DNA of 6,278 bases from an uncultured Flavobacteriia bacterium. Lineage in GTDB: Bacteria; Bacteroidota; Bacteroidia; Flavobacteriales_D; Crocinitomicaceae. Where the stretch lies: assembly GCA_903928365.1 (NCBI GenBank), contig CAIYQV010000371.1, positions 1 through 6,278 of the forward strand, read 5' to 3'. The position numbers were made by a program, and so were the translations under genes. Positions 1-6,167 of the stretch are shown one piece after another (the stretch's first letter is position 1; the number at the start of each line of letters is the position of its first letter). The notes beneath the pieces were generated by a model that worked only from the letters and a program-made list of their open reading frames with translations, had not been told where the DNA came from and ran no database searches.

Positions 1-584
1 ACTACTTTTGAGCTTTTGAAAGGTTGAAACTCATGCAATGCACTATGTCCTTTTTCAGCCTCATCAACACCCTCCTCTTCGATATACTTGAAATCAATAG
101 GAGTTTTACGAATGATTGATGAATCGATTATGTTATTCGCCTCGTTAAAAAAAAGCAGTTTGATCTCTGTGAAGGTACAGTTCTCTTTCAGGGTATAATG
201 AGAAGCAACTTGTCCTGAAAAAACACACAAGACAGTGTCCTGAGCTAAATCTTTTGAGATGTTTGTCAGTGAAAATTCCTGATAAATGTTCACTTTACGG
301 TCTCTTTGTTCATTATTTACCGATAATCGAAAATAATTGTTTCCTGGATTTGGCGGCAAACCCTTCAATGAACCATGATTCCATTCGTGTGACATTCTGC
401 CATAGTCAGATACCCAGTCATTTTCACTGTTCCCGGGAAAATCAGTTTTCCATTGCTGGGGCTTTTGGTCGCTATTCGCCTCGGCACCGGGATTAAGGAT
501 CCAATTGTTTTTAACCAACCATTGTGTCTGTTGTGAAAAGAACGGAAGTGTAACCGTTACGAAAACAAGCGAAATCCATTTCAT
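1..584 (-). CDS. Secreted protein, N-terminal part (runs off left edge)
   Basis: The frame is open on the minus strand from an ATG at 582-584 to the window edge: 194 codons, no stop, so the 3' part is missing. The first 18 or so residues form a signal peptide (MKWISLVFVTVTLPFFSQ, short basic start, hydrophobic core), so the product is exported. Just after it comes W-I-L-N-P-G-A-E (residues 28-35) and then a Trp-rich stretch ending in a YF-R-L-S segment (84-88) and a YQEFSL strand (101-106). This order (NPGAE, Trp, G-x-x-YF, YQEF) resembles galactose-binding-like/carbohydrate-binding beta-sandwich domains and the 'NPSFE' N-termini of many secreted Bacteroidota proteins, some of which carry an OmpA domain further on. 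The visible part does not settle which. The start has no Shine-Dalgarno sequence, as usual in the phylum, and a promoter-like pair lies just upstream. The coding call is supported by natural protein composition and an uninterrupted frame. Function unknown. Confidence 0.8.
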   Translation of the reverse strand, partial: MKWISLVFVTVTLPFFSQQTQWLVKNNWILNPGAEANSDQKPQQWKTDFPGNSENDWVSDYGRMSHEWNHGSLKGLPPNPGNNYFRLSVNNEQRDRKVNIYQEFSLTNISKDLAQDTVLCVFSGQVASHYTLKENCTFTEIKLLFFNEANNIIDSSIIRKTPIDFKYIEEEGVDEAEKGHSALHEFQPFKSSKV

Positions 585-604
585 AGTGTTATGATTGAAG
601 TACT

Positions 605-637
605 TAAATATAGATGATTTTACAGAATTTCAAAAAA
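605..637 (-). promoter_or_regulatory. Bacteroidota-type promoter for the left-edge secreted protein
   Basis: Read on the minus strand, a TTTTTTG (631-637) is followed after 18 bases by TATATTTA (605-612). This matches the phylum's -33 TTG / -7 TAnnTTTG arrangement with the usual spacing and one mismatch (final A for G). Transcription would start near 598, leaving a leader of about 14 bases before the ATG at 584. The placement implies that this gene can be transcribed separately from the DinB-like gene that ends at 664. Inferred from consensus only. Confidence 0.45.
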
Positions 638-663
638 TGAAAGTTCAATTCACAATTCTGCAA

Positions 664-1110
664 TCAAGCACCATATTTTTGGATGAGCACAATTTGTCCG
701 GCGTGGTATGCGGTATGTGATATGATTCTTCCAAATGCTTCCGATTTCGTTTTTGTTCCAAACTCTTTCGTAGTTACTTTTTCACTCCATTCTTGGTCAT
801 TTTGACGAGAAATGGCATTAAGAATCTGCTGAGAAGAGCTCGATAAGTATTCGATTAGCGCATTAAGATCTATCCACTCACCGGTGTCTTTTTGATCAAT
901 GATCGTTTTTGCCCGAATTTGAATTTCGGAAACTTTGAATACATTTTTCGCGAAAAGCATCTCCACATCTGCAATATGCCGCAATAAAAAACCCAAACTG
1001 TTTGGAGAGGGATGTAATTTCTTAGCTAGATCTTCCTTCCTGATATGTGGTAGTTGGTCTTCAAGGCGGGTTCTGGCCTCTTTATAGGCTTCAATAAACG
1101 AATGAGTCAT
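664..1110 (-). CDS. DinB/YfiT-like four-helix metal-binding family protein
   Basis: A 148-residue cytoplasmic protein of the DinB/YfiT-like (DUF1572-type) superfamily. Its members are four-helix bundles that bind a divalent metal through three histidines; some are thiol-dependent transferases (bacillithiol or mycothiol type) and many have no known reaction. The His triad is intact: one His in LLRHIADVE near residue 45, then two in SHTAYHAGQ near 132 and 136, the classic H-x-x-x-H on the last helix. Length is typical for the family. I chose the ATG at 1108-1110; a TTG two codons upstream (1114-1116) is in frame but adds only two residues and lies inside a hairpin. No signal peptide or membrane segment. 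It lies downstream of asd on the same strand after 114 bases, so read-through is possible, but no clear -33/-7 pair is visible for it. The substrate cannot be told from the sequence. Confidence 0.88.
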   Translation of the reverse strand: MTHSFIEAYKEARTRLEDQLPHIRKEDLAKKLHPSPNSLGFLLRHIADVEMLFAKNVFKVSEIQIRAKTIIDQKDTGEWIDLNALIEYLSSSSQQILNAISRQNDQEWSEKVTTKEFGTKTKSEAFGRIISHTAYHAGQIVLIQKYGA

Positions 1111-1132
1111 TTCCAAAATGATTTTTTGGAAA
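1110..1132 (-). promoter_or_regulatory. Perfect hairpin abutting the DinB-like start codon
   Basis: On the minus strand TTTCCAAAA, a 5-base spacer (AATCA) and TTTTGGAAA form a perfect 9-bp inverted repeat whose last base is the A of the ATG. In RNA this would be a stem-loop directly covering the ribosome loading region; in DNA it could be an operator. The structure is seen directly; a regulatory role is inferred. Confidence 0.5.
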
Positions 1133-1184
1133 CAAAATAGTTATCTCACCGAATTGATGACTTGAAATTTCAATGAGCACTCAG

Positions 1185-1201
1185 AAAAATCAAGCTTGAT
1201 T
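1185..1201 (-). terminator. Weak candidate terminator after asd
   Basis: About 24 bases past the asd stop codon the minus strand has a 14-base perfect palindrome, AATCAAGCTTGATT, followed by three more T residues. It can fold into a 5-bp stem with an AGCT loop and a T-rich tail. The stem is short and AT-rich, so termination would be inefficient at best, and read-through into the DinB-like gene remains possible. A T-rich tract (complement of 1202-1214) precedes it. Confidence 0.22.
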
Positions 1202-1224
1202 AAAAAAGAAAAAAGGTAAATGAA

Positions 1225-2220
1225 TTAGTTAGAAGACAATAACCCTTTTTCGATCAAGAGTTGCGCAATCTGAACCGCATTGGTAGCTGCACCTTTTCTA
1301 AGATTATCTGCCACGATCCACATGTTGAGTGTATTGGCCTGCGATTCATCTCGGCGTATACGTCCCACAAAAACGTCGTTTTTCCCCTCTGCATACTTTG
1401 GCATGGGATAATCGAATGCTGCCGGATCATCTTGAAGGGTAATACCAGATTGCGTGCTTAACAAGCGGCGAATGTCAGCAAGGTCAAAATCGCGCTCGAA
1501 TTCCACATTCACAGCTTCTGAATGACCTCCCACAACAGGTACCCGAACAGCGGTAGCGGTGACATGGATGTTTGGATCCAGGATCTTTTTAGTCTCATTC
1601 GTCAGCTTCATCTCCTCCTTCGTATAGCCATTCTCGAGAAATGAGTCGCACTGTGGAATACAGTTTTTATCGATCGGGTATTTGTAGGCCATTTCACCAG
1701 AGATGCCTTCACGTTCATTCTCCATTTGTTGGACTGCCTTTACACCTGTACCGGTAATGGATTGGTAAGTGGAAACTACCACGCGTTTTATTGAATAGGC
1801 TTTGTGCAATGGTGAAAGCGCAAGCAGCAGCTGGATCGTACTGCAATTGGGATTGGCAATGATTTTATCTTCAGAAGTAAGTACATTTCCATTGATCTCT
1901 GGGACCACCAGCTTTTTCGTTGGGTCCATTCGCCAGGCCGATGAATTATCGATCACTGTCGTGCCGGCTTCAGCAAATTTAGGTGCCCATTCCAGAGATG
2001 TGTCTCCACCTGCAGAGAAAATGGCTACATCTGGTCTCATGTCCACGGCAGTTTGCATACCCACCACACGATACGATTTACCATTATAAACTACCTGATT
2101 TCCAACGGATCTTTCAGAAGCGACAGGAATCAATTCCGTAACAGGAAATTGCTGTTCCTTTAAAACTTCAAGCATCACATTTCCAACCATTCCTGTAGCG
2201 CCAACGACTGCAACTTTCAT
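1225..2220 (-). CDS. asd: Aspartate-semialdehyde dehydrogenase
   Basis: Catalyses the NADPH-dependent reduction of L-aspartyl-4-phosphate to aspartate-4-semialdehyde, the branch point to lysine/diaminopimelate (cell wall), threonine, methionine and isoleucine; cytoplasmic. The 331 residues are full length. The N-terminal Rossmann motif GATGMVG is at 7-13, SAGGDTS near 69-75, and the catalytic Cys126 sits in NPNCSTIQ (123-130). Gln153 (TYQSITGTG), Arg226 (AVRVPV) and His233 (GGHSEAV) complete the active site; the Cys-to-Gln (27) and Arg-to-His (7) spacings equal those of the E. coli enzyme (C135, Q162, R267, H274). The first 30 residues start right at the Rossmann strand, which fixes the ATG at 2218-2220. 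It is a lone biosynthetic gene here: no lysC, dapA or hom beside it. It is divergent from the lamin-tail protein gene across 62 bases that contain an exact TAnnTTTG box. Nothing suggests damage or transfer. Confidence 0.97.
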   Translation of the reverse strand: MKVAVVGATGMVGNVMLEVLKEQQFPVTELIPVASERSVGNQVVYNGKSYRVVGMQTAVDMRPDVAIFSAGGDTSLEWAPKFAEAGTTVIDNSSAWRMDPTKKLVVPEINGNVLTSEDKIIANPNCSTIQLLLALSPLHKAYSIKRVVVSTYQSITGTGVKAVQQMENEREGISGEMAYKYPIDKNCIPQCDSFLENGYTKEEMKLTNETKKILDPNIHVTATAVRVPVVGGHSEAVNVEFERDFDLADIRRLLSTQSGITLQDDPAAFDYPMPKYAEGKNDVFVGRIRRDESQANTLNMWIVADNLRKGAATNAVQIAQLLIEKGLLSSN

Positions 2221-2245
2221 AAATATTTAACATTAAAAAGCGCGT

Positions 2246-2253
2246 CAAAATTA
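2246..2253 (-). promoter_or_regulatory. -7 box (TAATTTTG) of the asd promoter
   Basis: The minus strand reads TAATTTTG, an exact match to the Bacteroidota -7 consensus TAnnTTTG, placing the transcript start near 2240 and giving a leader of about 20 bases to the asd ATG. No TTG lies at the preferred distance upstream; the nearest is 13 bases away, so the -33 element is weak or absent. The box lies inside one arm of an 8-bp inverted repeat (2247-2254 / 2270-2277). Confidence 0.45.
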
Positions 2254-2254
2254 C

Positions 2255-2262
2255 TACATTTA
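2255..2262 (+). promoter_or_regulatory. Possible -7 box (TACATTTA) for the lamin-tail gene
   Basis: On the plus strand TACATTTA matches TAnnTTTG except for the last base. It would start transcription near 2269, about 14 bases before the ATG at 2283. No TTG stands 17-23 bases upstream, so this is a weak call made mainly because a promoter must lie in this 62-base spacer or within asd. Confidence 0.22.
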
Positions 2263-2282
2263 ACAGCAAGTAATTTTTTCGG

Positions 2283-4859
2283 ATGAAATACTTTTTTACT
2301 GTTTTTGTCCTGCTCAATGGACTACTATCGTTTGCTCAACTTTCGGATAGTTTTGCGGATGGAGATTTTGCTTCAAACCCGGCATGGTCAGGTTCCTCGG
2401 CGGATTTTATTGTTAATGCTTCCGGTGAACTTCAGATCAACAATACCATTGCGGCGACATCCCATTTAAGTACTCCGCACAACCTTTCTTCTTTGAACAA
2501 TGTAGAATGGCATTTGAAGGTGCGTCAAACATTTGCTCCCTCCTCTTCAAATTATGGACGCATTTACTTAACGAGTTCATCTGCTGATCTGACAACCAAT
2601 CCAGATGGATTTTATCTTCAATTAGGGGAGTCGGGATCTACAGATGCGGTTCGATTGTTCAAGTCTGTTGCTGGTGTAAGTACCCAGATCTGTGCGGGAA
2701 CCGATGGTCAGATCGCCGCTTCTTTTGCCGTTGGAATCAAGGTGACAAGAGATGCTGCCGGATTGTGGCAATTGTATCTTGATCTAACCGGCGGTACGAG
2801 TTATGGCGCGCCTGTTTCGGGAACCGATGCTACGGCTTTACTCGGAACTCATTTTGGCGTGTTAGGTACGTACACCGTTTCCAATGCTACCAAATTCTAT
2901 TTTGACGATGTCTATGTTGGGCCGATCATTTACGATACCACGCCTCCTGTTTTGCTATCCGCAATAGCAACGTCATCCGCAACGTTCGATGTGCTGTTTG
3001 ACGAACCTGTTGGTACTGCCTCCGCTCAACTTATTGCAAATTATGCTTTCTCACCTTCTCTGACAATTCAGACGATGACCATTGATGCTGTGAACTCGGC
3101 CTTGGTTCATGGTACCTTATTAACTGCATCTTTTGTCAATGGAACAACCTATACGCTAACATCAAATAGCATTGCGGATCTTTCAGGAAACGTCTCTTCA
3201 TCTCAATCAGCCCAGTTTCCTTATTTAGTGGCCGACACTCCTCTAAAAGGAGATGTGGTCATTAATGAGTTCATGTGTGATCCTTCTCCAGTGATTGGTT
3301 TGCCTGAAGTCGAATTTGTGGAGATCTATAATAGAAGCACAAAGTATTTTGATCTTACAGGCTGGAAATTAGGGGACGCTTCCTCGGATGGTACGGTACA
3401 ATCGGGATGGCTCTATCCGGGAGAATATAAGATCTTGTGTGCTACTGCAAATGTGGATACGTTTTCGATCTCGGGGGTAGCAGTGTCGAGTTTTCCGAGC
3501 CTGAATAATGCGGGGGACAACATTGTTTTGAAAGACGTTTCGGGTAATATTCTGGATCAATTGACTTATTCAGATGCCTGGTATATGGATGCGGTGAAAT
3601 CAGATGGTGGATGGACCATCGAATTGATCAATCCGAATGATCCTTGTTCGGATCAGGATAACTGGATTGCCAGCAATGATGTATCAGGAGGTACTCCGGG
3701 ATCAGTGAATAGCGTTCAGGATTTAACCCCAGATACAAACGCACCTTCCATTGCGCAGCTTGTACCCCTCGCGCCCAACTTTTTAGAAATTCACTTTTCC
3801 GAAGGAATGGATTCAACACTTGTCAAGAATGCAGCGATCCTTATTGATCCTCTCTTGACCGTTACTAATAACTATGTTCCTTCTGCCGGCGCTTCAATGA
3901 CAACACTTCAATTTGCGGAAAATCTAGTGGGCAGCCAATTGTATACGATCACAATAGAAAATTTGGGTGATTGCTGGATGAACCAGACAAATTTGTCAGG
4001 CACGTTTGCCTTGCCTGAAACGCCACTTTCGGGAGATCTTGTGATCAATGAGATCCTGTTTGACCCTTATACGGGTGGCTATGATTGGATTGAGCTGTAC
4101 AACAATTCATCAAAACTGATCGATCTGCAGAATTGGTCCCTGGCAAACTATGACAATGATACGATCTACAACCAAAAGTTTGTGGCGGACCATTTTTATT
4201 TAAAAGCAGGGGAATATGCCGTTCTTGGAAAGGATTCTTCATTTGTAAAACAAAATTATCCGGCTTCCGTTCCCGGAACATTTGTCTATTCGGAAACCCC
4301 ATCTTTCAATGTTGACTCAAGTACGGTTTATCTCATCTTTAACAATGAAGTGATGGATCATGTTTCGTATACTGCTGATTGGCATTTTGCATTAATTGAC
4401 AATACAGATGGTGTTTCACTGGAACGAATAGATCCTAATGGTTTATCTAATAGTTCTTCCAACTGGCATTCTGCTTCTGAAGCGGTTGGTTTAGCAACCC
4501 CTGGAGCTCGAAACTCTCAGTACAGACCAGCTGTTTCTAATGGTGAGTTCTCATTTACATCGTCAACGATTTCCCCTGATAATGATGGTTTTGAAGACAT
4601 TTTGCAAGTAAATTACGAGATGTCGCTTTCTGGTTTGTTGGGAACTTTTACGATCTACGATGACCGTGGTCGCCTGATCAGGTCGTTGTATAAAAATGAA
4701 TTGTTAGGCTCCACGGGATCTTTCAATTGGGATGGCGTCACAGATCAGCAGGTAAAAGCAACAATTGGCACTTATGTGGCTGTTTTCGAGGCTTTTTCGC
4801 TCGATGGTGGATTGATGTTCTCCAAAACAAAAGCATTTGTTGTAGCGGGGAAGCTTTAA
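2283..4859 (+). CDS. Secreted lamin-tail-domain protein, two Ig-like/LTD modules
   Basis: An 858-residue exported protein. Residues 1-18 are a signal peptide (hydrophobic VFVLLNGLLSFA, cleavage likely after Ala18, leaving the FA|Q end common in Bacteroidota). Residues 20-213 resemble a concanavalin A/LamG-like beta-sandwich, ending in KFYFDDVYVG. Then come an Ig-like (Big_5/SbsA-type) domain at about 219-314 with VLFDEPV, lamin-tail domain 1 at 319-475 (GDVVINEFMCDP, FVEIYNRS, DLTGWKL, ending GGTPGSVNS), a second Ig-like domain at 484-577 (IHFSEGMD), and lamin-tail domain 2 at 581-746 (GDLVINEILFDP, WIELYNNS, ending ATPGARNS). The C-terminus (755-858) begins SPDNDGFEDIL, has FTIYDDRGRLIRSLY and FNWDGV, and looks like a FlgD-type Ig domain or type IX sorting domain. 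There is no enzyme motif; a surface or matrix role is inferred. The ATG is fixed by the signal peptide; there is no Shine-Dalgarno. The next gene follows after 22 bases. Confidence 0.9.
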   Translation: MKYFFTVFVLLNGLLSFAQLSDSFADGDFASNPAWSGSSADFIVNASGELQINNTIAATSHLSTPHNLSSLNNVEWHLKVRQTFAPSSSNYGRIYLTSSSADLTTNPDGFYLQLGESGSTDAVRLFKSVAGVSTQICAGTDGQIAASFAVGIKVTRDAAGLWQLYLDLTGGTSYGAPVSGTDATALLGTHFGVLGTYTVSNATKFYFDDVYVGPIIYDTTPPVLLSAIATSSATFDVLFDEPVGTASAQLIANYAFSPSLTIQTMTIDAVNSALVHGTLLTASFVNGTTYTLTSNSIADLSGNVSSSQSAQFPYLVADTPLKGDVVINEFMCDPSPVIGLPEVEFVEIYNRSTKYFDLTGWKLGDASSDGTVQSGWLYPGEYKILCATANVDTFSISGVAVSSFPSLNNAGDNIVLKDVSGNILDQLTYSDAWYMDAVKSDGGWTIELINPNDPCSDQDNWIASNDVSGGTPGSVNSVQDLTPDTNAPSIAQLVPLAPNFLEIHFSEGMDSTLVKNAAILIDPLLTVTNNYVPSAGASMTTLQFAENLVGSQLYTITIENLGDCWMNQTNLSGTFALPETPLSGDLVINEILFDPYTGGYDWIELYNNSSKLIDLQNWSLANYDNDTIYNQKFVADHFYLKAGEYAVLGKDSSFVKQNYPASVPGTFVYSETPSFNVDSSTVYLIFNNEVMDHVSYTADWHFALIDNTDGVSLERIDPNGLSNSSSNWHSASEAVGLATPGARNSQYRPAVSNGEFSFTSSTISPDNDGFEDILQVNYEMSLSGLLGTFTIYDDRGRLIRSLYKNELLGSTGSFNWDGVTDQQVKATIGTYVAVFEAFSLDGGLMFSKTKAFVVAGKL
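2937..4520 (+). repeat. Diverged tandem duplication: Ig-like + lamin-tail module, twice
   Basis: Within the secreted protein, residues 219-475 (2937-3707) and 484-746 (3732-4520) have the same order: an Ig-like domain with an F-D/S-E motif, a TPL-x-GD-V-INE linker, the lamin-tail domain, and a TPG-x-x-NS end. Matching pieces include TPLKGDVVINE and TPLSGDLVINE, then EFVEIYNRSTKYFDLTGWKL and DWIELYNNSSKLIDLQNWSL. The similarity is clear in protein but not obvious in DNA, so the duplication is old. Confidence 0.65.
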
Positions 4860-4881
4860 AAGCACTTATTTTGTCCCTGAA

Positions 4882-6162
4882 ATGCCACAGGTACTCAAAC
4901 AAACGGTCAATCTTCTTCCAGGCTCCAAAGGTTGGATCATAAAATATGTGGATCTCATTGGTAAGGGGAAGATCAATAGCCAGGTCCAAACTCCTGAGTC
5001 AATAACGACTGAAGCGTTTATTCATGCGATTCTAGGTAAAACAGGGATTAACTTTGGGTATCCTTCGTCCTTGTTGTTTGCTAAAGACGTTGACGATTCC
5101 AAATGGACAACAGAGGAAAAACTGAAACTGCTGTTGTTCGAAGCGCATCTATTCATTTTTCAGCTGCATTTCCCGGGGCAGGTTTTGGATAAAGAACAAT
5201 TCACAGATAAACTTTTGTCATTCTACGGCAATCACCAAGCGCGATCGATCACCGGTTTGTTTACTTTTTTCATGAAGGAAAGTAAAGAAGAGAAGTTGGA
5301 GTCCGTTCTGGCAAATCGGGTAGATATCAAGCTCAATTTGCTGGAGAGTAAGTTCTGGATCAATTACGTGCACAATGTTTTCATCTATCTGGATGTGATC
5401 CTGTTTCATGAATACCTGTCCGAAAAGAAGAAAACAACGATCTATCATTACGATGACATGGCATTGAATGCGCTCAATACCATTGCGATGGCATCGTCTT
5501 CTGACGGGATTATTGAGTCTAAGGAACGGGCCATGTTCAAGGTGTTTCTGGCTTCAGCAAACATTTCAGACGCACATCGTTCCGTCGCTGAAAAACGGTT
5601 CGAAAAAGGAGGAAGCTTTGAGGATTTCAACGCTCAAATTAAAAAGAGTAAGCTTGGTAAACGATTTGTGCTTGATCTGGCAGCCCTGGTCATCTATTCA
5701 AATCATGAGGCTGTGTCAGAAGAAAAACAGTTTCTGACAGAACTTTCAGTTTTCCTTGGATTGGGCGAAAATGAATTGAATGAATCGTTGGCATTGACGG
5801 AACAGTTTATCCTTAATAATCATGAAAAGGTACCGTTTCTATCAGATTCATCTGCGGTAGAAAAGGTGTATGGTAGTTTATCTAAACGATGGATCAAGAT
5901 CCTAGGACGAAACAAGGACAAACTGGCAACCGAACTAAAACAAAGTAAGGAGCTTGTTTCCCTAATTCGTAAATCAGCTACCACTGAACTGACCAAAGAA
6001 GAGAAAGAATTGGTTAAAGAACAGTTTAAAGACATTGTGAAATCCATGCCTTCTCTGGCTATTTTTCTTCTTCCGGGAGGTGCGTTATTGCTCCCCCTTG
6101 TGCTTAAAGTGATTCCCGATCTCGTGCCCTCTGCATTCAGAGACAATAAAATCGAAGAGTAG
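4882..6162 (+). CDS. LETM1-related protein with TerB-like domain
   Basis: A 426-residue protein of the Bacteroidota 'LETM1-related biofilm-associated' kind, as I recognise it from its architecture. The N-terminus has the short GWIIKYVD motif (17-24) and a largely helical region to about 190. Residues 193-310 look like a TerB-type helical domain: LNTIAMASSSDGIIESKERAMF carries the DG-x-I-x-x-x-E signature, and a second half has AVSEEKQFLTELSVFLGL. The C-terminal 340-419 resembles the membrane core of mitochondrial LETM1: a charged helix, then a hydrophobic segment (391-411, IFLLPGGALLLPLVLKVIP) ending in P-x-L-V-P-S-A-F. No signal peptide, so it probably sits at the inner membrane with its bulk in the cytoplasm. 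Mitochondrial LETM1 takes part in cation/proton exchange and ribosome binding; that role is not shown here. It starts 22 bases after the lamin-tail gene, probably co-transcribed, without a Shine-Dalgarno sequence. Confidence 0.82.
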   Translation: MPQVLKQTVNLLPGSKGWIIKYVDLIGKGKINSQVQTPESITTEAFIHAILGKTGINFGYPSSLLFAKDVDDSKWTTEEKLKLLLFEAHLFIFQLHFPGQVLDKEQFTDKLLSFYGNHQARSITGLFTFFMKESKEEKLESVLANRVDIKLNLLESKFWINYVHNVFIYLDVILFHEYLSEKKKTTIYHYDDMALNALNTIAMASSSDGIIESKERAMFKVFLASANISDAHRSVAEKRFEKGGSFEDFNAQIKKSKLGKRFVLDLAALVIYSNHEAVSEEKQFLTELSVFLGLGENELNESLALTEQFILNNHEKVPFLSDSSAVEKVYGSLSKRWIKILGRNKDKLATELKQSKELVSLIRKSATTELTKEEKELVKEQFKDIVKSMPSLAIFLLPGGALLLPLVLKVIPDLVPSAFRDNKIEE

Positions 6163-6167
6163 AGACA

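Noticed and set aside
254..496. Plus-strand 80-codon open frame
   Set aside because: It lies wholly antisense to the left-edge secreted protein, whose signal peptide and domain-like sequence are convincing; the plus-strand translation has no recognisable features.
1114..1116. TTG as the start of the DinB-like gene
   Set aside because: It adds only two residues, lies within the hairpin arm, and an ATG follows two codons later at the family's usual start position.
1802..2089. Plus-strand 95-codon open frame
   Set aside because: Antisense shadow of asd, covering its catalytic Cys region; no independent support. The same applies to 1261-1461.
3237..3707. Lamin-tail domain as evidence of eukaryotic DNA
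   Set aside because: Lamin-tail domains are common in secreted bacterial proteins; the signal peptide, intron-free frame and Bacteroidota context make eukaryotic origin of this DNA unlikely.
4866..4873. TTATTTTG as an internal promoter for the LETM1-related gene
   Set aside because: It misses the invariant A of TAnnTTTG, and transcription would start almost on the ATG at 4882; co-transcription from upstream is simpler.
4738..4989. Minus-strand open frame across the junction of the two plus-strand genes
   Set aside because: It overlaps the FlgD-like end of the lamin-tail gene and the start of the LETM1-related gene; its translation is low-complexity and matches no family I know.
5820..6146. 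Minus-strand 108-codon open frame inside the LETM1-related gene
   Set aside because: Ser/Leu/Arg-rich translation typical of an antisense shadow; the sense frame has a clear LETM1-like domain here.
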